Positions 1-6,089 are shown, numbered from the stretch's first letter. The stretch: 6,907 nucleotides of DNA from Bacillota bacterium (GCA_029777215.1 JAKOSQ010000312.1:1-6907), one strand, 5' to 3'. Numbers and translations: made by a program. Notes: a model not told the origin generated them from the sequence alone.

Positions 1-442
1 CCATGAGGAAATTGTCGTAGGCCTCCTGGTTCGTCTCGGCATAGATCTGGACCCAGCCGGAATCGCGCGCGCCCATGGAATCGGAGTGGTCGTTATTGAT
101 GTTGATGGGGCCGGAGAGCGCGCGGTTGACGCACACGAGCGTGACCGGCTGGCGGGACGAGGCGGTGACGTAGAGCATTTCGTACATCAGCGCGAGGCCG
201 CAGGAGGACGTCGCGCAGACGCTTCTTGCACCGGCGGCCTCCGCCGCGAGGCACACGGACATGGAGCTGTGCTCGCTCTCGACCGTGACAAATTCGGTGT
301 GGACGGTCCCGTCCGCGACGTACTGGGAGAAGCACTCCGGGATGTCGGTGGACGGCGTGATCGGAAACGCGCCGAAGACGTCCGGGTCGACCTGCTTCAT
401 GGCGTAGGCAACGGCTTCGTTGCCTGAAAGGCAGGTATTCAT
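1..442 (-). CDS. porA: 2-oxoacid:ferredoxin oxidoreductase, alpha subunit (PorA/VorA type), N-terminal part
   Basis: The first 147 residues of the alpha subunit of a pyruvate/2-ketoisovalerate:ferredoxin oxidoreductase; the rest lies beyond the left edge. In the family this subunit, with beta, carries out CoA-dependent oxidative decarboxylation of a 2-oxoacid and passes electrons through the delta subunit to ferredoxin, in the cytoplasm. Visible family motifs are GNEA (residues 7-10), FPITPST (26-32), VESEHSSM (54-61), AAGAR (69-73), TSSCGLALM (78-86), NRALSGPINI (106-115) and HSDSMGARDSGW (119-130). Many relatives I recall have Gln where this one has Cys81. The start is the ATG at 442-440, which shares one base with the delta-subunit stop (TAATG), with GGAGGT eight bases upstream. 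The operon order gamma-delta-alpha fits the four-subunit type, so beta should follow. POR and VOR substrates cannot be told apart from this fragment; the upstream T-box favours a branched-chain substrate. Confidence 0.93.
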   Translation of the reverse strand, partial: MNTCLSGNEAVAYAMKQVDPDVFGAFPITPSTDIPECFSQYVADGTVHTEFVTVESEHSSMSVCLAAEAAGARSVCATSSCGLALMYEMLYVTASSRQPVTLVCVNRALSGPININNDHSDSMGARDSGWVQIYAETNQEAYDNFLM

Positions 443-747
443 TACGCTTCACCTCCGCTTTTCATCGTGATCGCATCGAAGGGGCAGACGGTCACGCAGA
501 TGCCGCAGCCCTTGCAGTGCAGGTAGTCAAAATCAAGCCGTTTGCCGTCCTTCACCGGAATGGCGACGTCCGGGCAAAACGGAACGCAGAGCATGCAGTG
601 CTTGCACTTTTCAAAATCGATCACCGGCGTGTTCGTGCGCCACGAGCCGGTGTTGACCATGGCGGCGGTGCCGCCCTCGTAAATCTCGCCGCCGGGCGTG
701 AGGCCCTCGAGCGGCGTGTCCAGATTGATGTCTTTGGCTCGGATCAT
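442..747 (-). CDS. porD: 2-oxoacid:ferredoxin oxidoreductase, delta subunit (2[4Fe-4S] ferredoxin-like)
   Basis: A 101-residue electron-transfer subunit with two [4Fe-4S] motifs in the usual CxxCxxCxxxCP form: Cys48, 51, 54 and 58 followed by Pro, and Cys78, 81, 84 and 88 followed by Pro. All eight cluster ligands are present. Length and the N-terminal region (TPGGEIYEGGTAAMVNTGSW, about 17-36) match the delta subunit of POR/VOR enzymes, where this region contacts the other subunits. It carries electrons from the thiamine diphosphate centre to free ferredoxin. The ATG at 747-745 overlaps the gamma-subunit stop in an ATGA junction, and a GAGGAGGTG ribosome binding site lies inside the gamma gene. 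The stop overlaps the alpha-subunit start by one base, so the genes are probably translationally coupled. Confidence 0.96.
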   Translation of the reverse strand: MIRAKDINLDTPLEGLTPGGEIYEGGTAAMVNTGSWRTNTPVIDFEKCKHCMLCVPFCPDVAIPVKDGKRLDFDYLHCKGCGICVTVCPFDAITMKSGGEA

Positions 748-1325
748 CCCTGCACCTCCTCGAATGCGCGTTTGAGAATTTCCATGTTTCCCGCAATGAC
801 CTGGGGCTTGGTGGCAAACTTGTGCTTGAACGAATCCTCAATGTGGGCGAGAAATTCGTCCGTCGGCAGCACGCCGCTGACCTTGACGGCGGCCGCGAGC
901 AGAGCCGTGTTCGGGAAGTTTTTGCCCAGCACCTCCTCGGAGATTTTCCGCGCGTCAAGCGTGCAGACGCGGCCCGTGTAATCCGGGAAGCGTTTGCGCA
1001 GCTCATCCGGCGTCTCGCTGGTGTTGACGATGATCGCGCCGGTCGGTTTGAGTCCCGCGGTCACGGGGACGGAATCGAGCAGCGTCTCGTCGAGCACGAC
1101 AACGTAGTCCGGGTCGTAGATGTTCGAGTGGACCGGGCAGCGCTCGCTGCAAATACGGTTATAGGCCGTAATCGGCGCGCCCATGCGCTCCGGGCCGTAT
1201 TCCGGGAAGCCCTGCACAAACTTCCCCTGCCTGCCGGCGACCTCGGCCAGCATGAGACAGGCGGATTTCGCGCCCTGTCCGCCGCGGCCGTGCCAGCGGA
1301 TCTCTGTCATTTCGCTTTTCGCCAT
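744..1325 (-). CDS. porG: 2-oxoacid:ferredoxin oxidoreductase, gamma subunit
   Basis: A 193-residue gamma subunit, a normal length for the family, and the first gene of the operon. Motifs seen are IRWHGRGGQGAKSA (residues 9-22), GFPEYGPERMGAPI (39-52) and NTALLAAAVKVSGVLP in the last third, all typical of the POR/VOR gamma domain that binds at the edge of the alpha/beta core and takes part in CoA handling. The ATG at 1325 is preceded by GGAGG at a spacing of nine bases. The gene lies about 40 bases after the terminator of a T-box leader, so its expression should depend on an uncharged tRNA. Gamma, delta and alpha overlap and form one transcript. The family assignment is secure; the substrate (pyruvate, or branched-chain or other 2-oxoacid) is not fixed by this subunit. 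Confidence 0.95.
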   Translation of the reverse strand: MAKSEMTEIRWHGRGGQGAKSACLMLAEVAGRQGKFVQGFPEYGPERMGAPITAYNRICSERCPVHSNIYDPDYVVVLDETLLDSVPVTAGLKPTGAIIVNTSETPDELRKRFPDYTGRVCTLDARKISEEVLGKNFPNTALLAAAVKVSGVLPTDEFLAHIEDSFKHKFATKPQVIAGNMEILKRAFEEVQG

Positions 1326-1359
1326 CGTGTTGTTCCTCCATCGCGTATTTTTTGCGGAA

Positions 1360-1655
1360 AATACAAAAAAAGGCCTTCGTTCCGCAAGGGACGAAGACCT
1401 TTAAAAGTCTGTCGCTATACCACCCGTGTCGCGTACTATCATACGTTTTTCCAGTTACGGCGGAAGTCCGTCGGAGCCTACTCAGCCTTTGCCTTTGGGT
1501 CCGAAGCTCGGGAGGGATGTTCGGCTTCGCTTTACTCGTACCGGGCTCACACCATTACCCGGCTCTCTGAAACTTTCGATGCGAAACGTACTGTCTCCGT
1601 CAATGCCTTTAGAGGATGTTCAATTTGACTTTCTCCGTTTAACCGGTGAAAGATT
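1360..1655 (-). ncRNA. T-box riboswitch leader, probably tRNA-Ile (AUC specifier)
   Basis: Long structured leader between a consensus promoter and the gamma-subunit gene. Stem I can be drawn: GGAG (1598-1595) pairs with CTCC (1514-1511), and GTTTCGC (1587-1581) pairs with GCGAAGC (1530-1524). Between them lies an internal loop with AGTA on the 5' side (loop E type) and CGAACATCC on the 3' side. The apical part has AGAGAGCCGGG, GGTGTGAGCCCGG and a CCGGG/CCCGG hairpin, as in known T-boxes. The specifier that fits the geometry is ATC (1518-1516), isoleucine. A stem III-like hairpin (GACGGACTTCCGCCGT) lies near 1473-1458. The T-box core GGGTGGTATAGCG is at 1425-1413; its UGGU (1422-1419) would pair with ACCA, an A discriminator, which fits tRNA-Ile and argues against His, Ser or Asn. 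A terminator follows. The T-box class is near certain; the Ile reading is a good inference. Exact ends are approximate. Confidence 0.93.
1365..1402 (-). terminator. T-box regulated intrinsic terminator
   Basis: AAAGGTCTTCGT (1402-1391) pairs with ACGAAGGCCTTT (1380-1369) in a 12-bp stem with one G-U pair, followed directly by a U tract. The CCC after the 5' arm (1390-1388) can instead pair with the GGG of the T-box core (1425-1423), giving the competing antiterminator. Transcription into the oxidoreductase genes is therefore expected when the uncharged tRNA stabilises the antiterminator. Confidence 0.93.
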
Positions 1656-1661
1656 GTTTTC

Positions 1662-1690
1662 AATATAAGCTCCAAACGCCGCTTTGTCAA
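1662..1690 (-). promoter_or_regulatory. Promoter of the T-box/oxidoreductase operon
   Basis: TTGACA (1690-1685), a 17-base spacer, and TATATT (1667-1662) on the minus strand: a near-consensus housekeeping promoter. The predicted transcription start is about 1655, which places the whole T-box within the leader. A strong constitutive promoter is what one expects where control is by attenuation. Confidence 0.85.
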
Positions 1691-1802
1691 GTCCCCTTAT
1701 GCTTTTTGTAGGAATTTACACTTTCGCAGCGCCGCCGGACAGCTCGGACGTGCATTTTTAAAACCTGTCGAAAAGAAAAAGCTTTTTAACGGCGGTATCT
1801 TA

Positions 1803-1811
1803 TGCTATAAT
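1803..1811 (+). promoter_or_regulatory. Extended -10 promoter of the patatin-PrsW operon
   Basis: TGCTATAAT (TG-n-TATAAT) on the plus strand, with only a weak T-rich -35 candidate (TTTTTA, 1783-1788) 17 bases upstream. The predicted start near 1818 leaves a leader of about 50 bases before the ATG at 1867. It is divergent from the T-box promoter, about 95 bases away. In the stretch 1691-1802 I see nothing else except the 12-bp palindrome AAAAAGCTTTTT at 1776-1787. Confidence 0.65.
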
Positions 1812-1866
1812 TTATTTAATCACCGTGAAGAAACAAACCGACTTACCGCGAAGGAGAAAGGGCCCT

Positions 1867-2769
1867 ATGCTCACATTCAAGTATAAAAACGTCGACAGCC
1901 TCCCGCTCGGCCACACATCCGACAAGGTGACGCCCGGCTGCATCGTCCTCGAGGGCGGCGCGTTTCGCGGCGTCTACACCTCCGGCGTCCTCGACCGGCT
2001 CATGCAGGCGGACATCAACATGGACTGCACCATCGGCGTCTCCGCCGGCGCAATGAACGGCTTCAACTACGTCTCCGGTCAGATCGGCCGCTCCGGGCGC
2101 ATCAACCTCACTTACCGCCACGACCCGCGCTATATCGGCTACCGCGCCCTGCGCGACAACCACGGCATCACCGGCTTCGACTTTCTTTTCAATGAAATCC
2201 CGAATGTCCTCCCCTTCGATGAGGAGACCTTCAACAACAGCCCCCGTCGCTTTGTCGTCGTCGCGACGAACTGCATCACGGGCGAGCCGGTCTACTTTGA
2301 AAAGGGCAAGTGCTCGGACATCTTCAAAGCAGCGCAGGCCTCCGCGAGCGTGCCGATCGCCTCGAAGATGGTCTATATCGACGGCTCCCCCTACCTCGAC
2401 GGCGGCTGCAGCATGAAAATTCCGGTCGACTGGGCCATCGAACAGGGCTACGAGAAGATCGTCGTCGTCCGCACGCGTGAGCGCCGCTACCGCAAGCCGC
2501 CCCAGCGCCTCGACGCGCTCTATGAGCGTCTTTACGACACCTACCCCATTCTGCGCGAAAACCTCGAGCACGAAACGGAAATCTATAACGAGCTCTGCGA
2601 CCACCTCGACGCGCTCGAAAAGCAGGGCCGCATTTTCGTCATCGCGCCGACGCGCCCCGTGCGCATTCTGCGCTTTGAGGGTGACATGGAAAAGCTCGGC
2701 GCGCTCTACCAGAGCGGCTATTGTGATGCCGGCGGACGCATGCACGCGCTCGAGGAATATCTCAAATAA
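1867..2769 (+). CDS. Patatin-like phospholipase, YjjU type
   Basis: A 300-residue predicted acyl hydrolase of the patatin family, which uses a Ser-Asp dyad to cleave acyl esters of lipids. From the chosen start, the oxyanion-hole glycines are in LEGGAFRGVYTSG (28-40), the nucleophile elbow is GVSAG (57-61, Ser59), and the catalytic Asp178 is in DGG (178-180). All key residues are intact. The C-terminal part (RILRFEGDMEKLGALYQSGY, roughly 255-290) resembles the extra domain at the end of YjjU-like patatins. There is no signal peptide or membrane segment, so it is probably cytoplasmic or peripheral at the membrane. I chose ATG 1867 because AAGGAG (1851-1856) lies ten bases upstream. An in-frame GTG at 1825 is only about seven bases from the predicted transcription start and has no ribosome binding site. 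A PrsW-type protease follows 17 bases downstream in the same operon. The natural substrate is unknown. Confidence 0.93.
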   Translation: MLTFKYKNVDSLPLGHTSDKVTPGCIVLEGGAFRGVYTSGVLDRLMQADINMDCTIGVSAGAMNGFNYVSGQIGRSGRINLTYRHDPRYIGYRALRDNHGITGFDFLFNEIPNVLPFDEETFNNSPRRFVVVATNCITGEPVYFEKGKCSDIFKAAQASASVPIASKMVYIDGSPYLDGGCSMKIPVDWAIEQGYEKIVVVRTRERRYRKPPQRLDALYERLYDTYPILRENLEHETEIYNELCDHLDALEKQGRIFVIAPTRPVRILRFEGDMEKLGALYQSGYCDAGGRMHALEEYLK

Positions 2770-2786
2770 CACAAGGTGGCTTTTTT

Positions 2787-3506
2787 ATGTTCATCGCACT
2801 TCCAACGCTGACCCTCTTCTGGGTCTATCTCTTCGCAGCGGTGCTGCCCGCCGTCTTCCTGCTGACCTACATCTACAGGGAAGACACCATCGAAAAGGAG
2901 CCCGCTCCCCTGCTCTGGGGCCTGCTGCTGATGGGTGTTCTGGCGGCGCTCGTCTCCATCGTGATCGAGGAACTGATCGACGGCTACCTCGTGACGATCC
3001 TCGACAACAAGAGCGCGGCATACAGCATCGTCTCTGCCTTTCTCGGCGTCGCCGCCGTGGAGGAGGGCACGAAGTTTCTGTTTTTAAAGCTGCGGACCTG
3101 GAAGGACACGAACTTCAACTACCGCTTCGACGGCGTAGTTTACGCCGTATTCGTTTCGCTCGGCTTCGCGGCGTTTGAAAATATCGGCTATGTCTACGGC
3201 TATGGGCTGTCCGTTTCGGTTCCGCGCGCGTTTCTCGCGGTGCCGGGGCACATGGCCTTCGCCGTGTTCATGGGCGCGTTCTACGGTCGCGCGAAGCTCT
3301 GCAGGGATCTCGGCGACCGCGCGGGCTGCTTCTGGAACCTGCTGTGCGCCTACCTCACCGCCGTTTTTCTCCACGGCTTCTACGATTCCTGCGCGATGGT
3401 CGGAAACGTTCTCTCGACGCTGCTGTTCGTCATTTTTGTCATCGTCATGTATGTCGTCGTCTTCAAAAAGGTCCGCCGCGAATCGCAAACGGACAAGCCG
3501 GTCTGA
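2787..3506 (+). CDS. prsW: PrsW-family intramembrane glutamic protease
   Basis: A 239-residue polytopic membrane protein with all the conserved motifs of the PrsW family (related to CAAX proteases): YIYREDTIEKEP (28-39), EEGTK (92-96, catalytic-type EExxK), FDGVVYAVFVSLGFAAFEN (114-132, Glu131), PGHMAFAVFMGAFYG (153-167, His155) and LHGFYD (195-200). Hydrophobic stretches at about 6-27, 41-62, 79-91, 116-137, 157-167, 182-200 and 208-226 suggest seven or so membrane segments. In Bacillus subtilis PrsW makes the first cut in the anti-sigma factor RsiW. No sigma/anti-sigma pair is visible here, so the substrate is unknown. The ATG has AAGGTGG (2773-2779) seven bases upstream. The gene follows the patatin gene by 17 bases and is the last of the operon before a strong terminator. 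Confidence 0.92.
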   Translation: MFIALPTLTLFWVYLFAAVLPAVFLLTYIYREDTIEKEPAPLLWGLLLMGVLAALVSIVIEELIDGYLVTILDNKSAAYSIVSAFLGVAAVEEGTKFLFLKLRTWKDTNFNYRFDGVVYAVFVSLGFAAFENIGYVYGYGLSVSVPRAFLAVPGHMAFAVFMGAFYGRAKLCRDLGDRAGCFWNLLCAYLTAVFLHGFYDSCAMVGNVLSTLLFVIFVIVMYVVVFKKVRRESQTDKPV

Positions 3507-3526
3507 AAAAAGCAGATATAGAATTT

Positions 3527-3558
3527 GGGCTGCCGCATTTTTGTGCGGCAGCCCTTTT
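3527..3558 (+). terminator. Intrinsic terminator of the patatin-PrsW operon
   Basis: A perfect 11-bp GC-rich stem, GGGCTGCCGCA (3527-3537) with TGCGGCAGCCC (3544-3554), a six-base loop TTTTTG and a TTTT tail, 20 bases after the PrsW stop. On the minus strand the hairpin is followed by AAATTC, not a U tract, so it is a poor terminator for the convergent cysK. No separate terminator for cysK is obvious in 3559-3613. Confidence 0.93.
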
Positions 3559-3613
3559 GATTGGAGGAGAACGCTTGTATCGAGTTATGGTGAGGAGAAG
3601 AGAGTAATCGAAT

Positions 3614-4546
3614 TTATTCGTCGAACAGTGCAGTGGAGAGATAGCGGTCGCCGGTGTCGGGCAGGAGAACAACGATGTTCTTGCCCTTGTTCTCCGGGCG
3701 CTTTGCGACCTGCAGCGCGGCCCAGACGGCGGCGCCGGAGGAGATGCCGACCAGCACGCCCTCGCTTCTGCCGATCTGCTTGCCGGTGGCAAAGGCGTCG
3801 TCGTTCGTGACAGTGACGATCTCGTCATAAATTTTCGTGTCCAGCACGTCCGGAACGAAGCCGGGGCCGATGCCCTGGATCTTGTGGCTGCCGGAGACAC
3901 CCTTGGAGAGCACCGGGGAGTCTTCCGGCTCGACCGCGACGATCTTCACGTTCGGGTTCTTCTCGCGCAGGAACTCTCCAACGCCGGTGATCGTGCCGCC
4001 GGTGCCGACGCCCGCGACGAAGACGTCAACCTTGCCGTCCGTGTCTTCCCAAATCTCCGGGCCTGTGGTCGCGCGGTGGATGGCGGGGTTCGCGGGGTTG
4101 ACAAACTGGCCGGGGATGAAGCTGTTCGGCGTTGTCTCGTGCAGCTCGCTTGCCTTGGCAATCGCGCCCTTCATACCCTTGGCGCCCTCGGTGAGGACGA
4201 GCTCCGCGCCGTAGCCGCGCATGAGCTTTCTTCGCTCGATGGACATCGTCTCGGGCATGACAATGATGATGCGGTAGCCGCGCGCCGCCGCGACGGCGGC
4301 AAGACCGATGCCGGTGTTGCCGGAGGTCGGTTCGATGATGGTGCTGCCGGGCTTAAGCTGGCCCTTTTTCTCTGCGTCGTCGATCATCGCCTTGGCGATG
4401 CGGTCCTTGACGGAGCCCGACGGGTTAAAGTATTCGAGCTTGCCGAGCAGACGGGCTTCGAGCTTTTCGTCCTGTTCAATATGGCTGAACTCCAGAAGCG
4501 GCGTTTTGCCAATGAGCTGATCTGCGGATGTATAGATGTTAGACAT
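3614..4546 (-). CDS. cysK: Cysteine synthase A (O-acetylserine sulfhydrylase)
   Basis: A 310-residue fold-type II PLP enzyme that makes cysteine from O-acetylserine and sulfide in the cytoplasm. Visible features are NPSGSVKDR with the PLP lysine (Lys47), the substrate loop EPTSGNTG (72-79), the phosphate-binding GTGGT (181-185) and GISSGAA with Ser270 near the PLP pyridine nitrogen. Length is normal for CysK, and there is no extra C-terminal domain as in cystathionine beta-synthase. The ATG is preceded by AAGGGG at a spacing of eight bases. The gene is second in an operon behind metY, with a 17-codon ORF lying between them, so cysteine and methionine/homocysteine synthesis are made together. 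Regulation probably follows cysteine status through the operon promoter and perhaps the small ORFs. Confidence 0.96.
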   Translation of the reverse strand: MSNIYTSADQLIGKTPLLEFSHIEQDEKLEARLLGKLEYFNPSGSVKDRIAKAMIDDAEKKGQLKPGSTIIEPTSGNTGIGLAAVAAARGYRIIIVMPETMSIERRKLMRGYGAELVLTEGAKGMKGAIAKASELHETTPNSFIPGQFVNPANPAIHRATTGPEIWEDTDGKVDVFVAGVGTGGTITGVGEFLREKNPNVKIVAVEPEDSPVLSKGVSGSHKIQGIGPGFVPDVLDTKIYDEIVTVTNDDAFATGKQIGRSEGVLVGISSGAAVWAALQVAKRPENKGKNIVVLLPDTGDRYLSTALFDE

Positions 4547-4593
4547 GAGTTTATCCCCTTTTCATTTTTTAAATTTGGTTTCGGTGTCTCGCG

Positions 4594-4647
4594 TCAAGCC
4601 GCCGGACATCGAAAGCCGGGTACAGCGGCCGAAAAGAAGTTTTTCAT
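4594..4647 (-). CDS. Small ORF (17 aa) between metY and cysK, candidate leader peptide
   Basis: ATG at 4647 opens a 17-codon ORF, MKNFFSAAVPGFRCPAA, closed by TGA 47 bases before the cysK start. Its ribosome binding site AGGAG (4660-4656) shares its first two bases with the metY stop TAG and lies eight bases from this ATG. An upstream in-frame ATG (4653) is too close to that site to be the start. The peptide has one cysteine, Cys14 (TGT), directly after Arg13 (CGA). Both are codons the large genes nearby seem to use little. The RNA around these codons can fold: GCCG...CGGC outside and CCGG/CCGG inside. The position and the sulfur context suggest a regulatory peptide for cysK translation. Function is an inference, and I do not recognise the peptide from any family I can name. 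Confidence 0.5.
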   Translation of the reverse strand: MKNFFSAAVPGFRCPAA

Positions 4648-4658
4648 AGTCATATCTC

Positions 4659-5948
4659 CTATTTGACAGCGGCAAAGCCGCGTTCGAGGTCTGCAAGAAT
4701 GTCGTCGATGTGCTCCGTGCCGATCGACAGGCGCACGGTGTTCGGGCGGATGCCGCAGGCGAGAAGTTCTTCCTCGGAGAGCTGGGAGTGTGTCGTCGAA
4801 GCCGGGTGGATGACGAGGGATTTGACGTCCGCGACATTTGCGAGCAGCGAGAAAAGCTCGAGGCTCTCGGTGAACTTCCGGGCCTTTTCCGCGCCGCCCT
4901 TGATTTCAAAGGTGAAGATCGACGCGCCGCCGTTCGGGAAGTAGCGGTCGTAGAGCTCCTTCTGCCTGCCGGTCGCGAGCGACGGGTGGTTGACGCGCTC
5001 GACCTGCGGGTGGTTTTTGAGGTATTCAACGACCTTGAGCGCGTTTTCAACATGGCGCTCGACGCGCAGGGACAGCGTCTCAGTGCCCTGCAGGAGAAGG
5101 AAGGAGTTAAAGGGCGAGATCGTCGCGCCCTGGTCACGCATGAGGGTCGTGCGGATTTTCATGATGTAGGCGAGGTTGCCGCAGGCTTCGGTGAAGACGA
5201 TGCCGTGGTAGGCAGGATTCGGCTCGCTGAGGCCGGGAAACTTGCCTTCCGCCGCCCAGTCGAATTTGCCGCCGTCGACGATCACGCCGCCCATGACGGT
5301 GCCGTGGCCGCCGATGAACTTCGTCGCAGAGTGGACGACGACGTCCGCGCCGTGCTCGATGGGGCGCAGGAGAAAGGGCGTTGCGAAGGTGTTGTCGACG
5401 ATGAGCGGAATGCCGTGCCGGTGGGCGATCGCGGAGATCGCCTCGATGTCGATGGCGTCCGAATTCGGGTTGCCGAGCGTCTCGGCGTAGAGCAGCTTGG
5501 TGTTCGGCTGTATGGCCTTTTCAAAGTTCTGCGGGTCGGACGGGTCGACAAAGCTCGTCTCAATGCCGAGGTCCTCATAGGTGTGGGCGAGCAGGTTGTA
5601 GGTCCCGCCGTAGAGGTTCATGGAGGATACAACATGGTCGCCGCTGCGGGTAATGTTGCGGATGGCGAGATCGATCGCCGCCGAACCCGTCGCCGTGGCG
5701 ATCGCCGCCTTGCCGCCCTCGAGCGCCGCGAGGCGCTTTTCAAAGACGTCGGAGGTCGGGTTCATCAATCGGGTGTAGATGTTGCCGCCCTCGGTCAGGC
5801 CGAAGCGGCCCGCCGCCTGCGCGGCGTCCTTGAAGACGTAAGAAGTGGTGGCGTAGATCGGGACCGCGCGCGAATCGGTCGCGGGATCGGCGGTCTCCTG
5901 CCCGACGTGCAGGGCGAGGGTTTCAAAACGGTAATTATTTTCAGACAT
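4659..5948 (-). CDS. metY: O-acetylhomoserine sulfhydrylase (aminocarboxypropyltransferase)
   Basis: A 429-residue PLP enzyme of the Cys/Met metabolism family. It makes homocysteine from O-acetylhomoserine and sulfide (direct sulfhydrylation on the way to methionine). Visible features are [10 protein letters not shown] (8-17), the YTRLMNPT motif (58-65) whose Tyr and Arg bind the PLP phosphate, ETLGNP (156-161), VDNTFATP with Asp185 and the PLP lysine Lys210 in [11 protein letters not shown]. The long insertion before [10 protein letters not shown] and the overall length of about 430 fit MetY rather than cystathionine gamma-synthase (about 380). The ATG at 5948 has AAAGGA at a spacing of eight bases. 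This is the first enzyme gene of the metY-cysK operon, 18 bases after a 30-codon leader ORF. No S-box (SAM) riboswitch fits, because the leader is only about 24 bases before the small ORF. Confidence 0.95.
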   Translation of the reverse strand: MSENNYRFETLALHVGQETADPATDSRAVPIYATTSYVFKDAAQAAGRFGLTEGGNIYTRLMNPTSDVFEKRLAALEGGKAAIATATGSAAIDLAIRNITRSGDHVVSSMNLYGGTYNLLAHTYEDLGIETSFVDPSDPQNFEKAIQPNTKLLYAETLGNPNSDAIDIEAISAIAHRHGIPLIVDNTFATPFLLRPIEHGADVVVHSATKFIGGHGTVMGGVIVDGGKFDWAAEGKFPGLSEPNPAYHGIVFTEACGNLAYIMKIRTTLMRDQGATISPFNSFLLLQGTETLSLRVERHVENALKVVEYLKNHPQVERVNHPSLATGRQKELYDRYFPNGGASIFTFEIKGGAEKARKFTESLELFSLLANVADVKSLVIHPASTTHSQLSEEELLACGIRPNTVRLSIGTEHIDDILADLERGFAAVK

Positions 5949-5962
5949 TTTTGTGTTCCTTT

Positions 5963-6000
5963 CTTATCAGACGAATTGTTTTCCCTTTCTGTCAGATAAG
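5963..6000 (-). promoter_or_regulatory. Inverted repeat abutting the metY ribosome binding site
   Basis: On the minus strand CTTATCTGAC (6000-5991) and GTCTGATAAG (5972-5963) are complementary except for one T-T mismatch, with an 18-base loop. The whole repeat overlaps the last ten codons of the small leader ORF, whose stop TGA (5969-5967) is inside the 3' arm. The metY Shine-Dalgarno AAAGGA (5962-5957) starts at the next base. A ribosome translating the leader to its end would open this hairpin, while one stalled earlier would not, so coupling of leader and metY translation is plausible (inference). Confidence 0.55.
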
Positions 6001-6059
6001 AAACACATTCGCCCAAATCGAAAGTTGATGCGGAGCAGGCGTTCGAACAGCCAACTCAT
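5967..6059 (-). CDS. Small ORF (30 aa) upstream of metY, candidate leader peptide
   Basis: ATG at 6059 with a strong ribosome binding site AGGGGAG (6072-6066, spacing six) opens a 30-codon ORF that ends with TGA 18 bases before metY. The operon promoter puts the transcription start only about 24 bases upstream, so this is the first thing translated. The peptide begins MSWLFERLLR, then INFRFGRMCF, and ends KGKQFV. It is basic and hydrophobic in its first half and has one cysteine (Cys19, TGT), preceded by Arg-Met (CGA ATG). CGA appears twice, while the enzyme genes mainly use CGC. It is not a shadow of another gene, and its last third overlaps an inverted repeat next to the metY ribosome binding site. 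It could be a cysteine or methionine responsive leader peptide, or a real small membrane-associated protein; I lean to the former. Confidence 0.6.
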   Translation of the reverse strand: MSWLFERLLRINFRFGRMCFLSDRKGKQFV

Positions 6060-6089
6060 CTGTCTCTCCCCTTTCGTTTTGATGTCTGC

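Noticed and set aside
1481..1525. Reading the T-box specifier as CAT (His), TCC (Ser) or AAC (Asn)
   Set aside because: The triplet next to the GGAG/CTCC helix, after one spacer base, is ATC; the UGGU of the T-box fits an A discriminator, which tRNA-His, tRNA-Ser and tRNA-Asn lack.
1352..1668. Open frames of 72-80 codons on the plus strand over the T-box region
   Set aside because: They lie antisense to a structured RNA leader, have no ribosome binding site and no recognisable protein features.
1776..1787. Palindrome AAAAAGCTTTTT upstream of the patatin gene
   Set aside because: It is a short A/T-rich palindrome with too little stem for a terminator. It may contribute to the weak -35 region, but nothing supports a specific operator.
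1825..1866. Upstream GTG start giving a 14-residue longer patatin
   Set aside because: It is about seven bases from the predicted transcription start, has no Shine-Dalgarno, and the AAGGAG that lies within the extension serves the ATG at 1867.
1843..2772. A 309-codon open frame on the minus strand, opposite the patatin gene
   Set aside because: It mirrors the codon bias of a GC-rich gene; the translation is low-complexity in V, A, D and R with no family motif. The patatin on the other strand has all catalytic motifs and a proper ribosome binding site.
3563..3607. GGAGGAG followed by TTG and a ten-codon ORF (ends VMVRRRE) after the PrsW terminator
   Set aside because: It lies downstream of a strong terminator with no promoter seen, is extremely short, and its purine-rich sequence gives ribosome-binding-like words by chance.
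4710..5999. A 429-codon open frame on the plus strand, opposite metY
   Set aside because: It is antisense to a full-length MetY with intact active-site motifs. The predicted protein is rich in R, V, D and G and looks like a codon-bias shadow. The same holds for the 260-codon frame at 3884-4666 opposite cysK.
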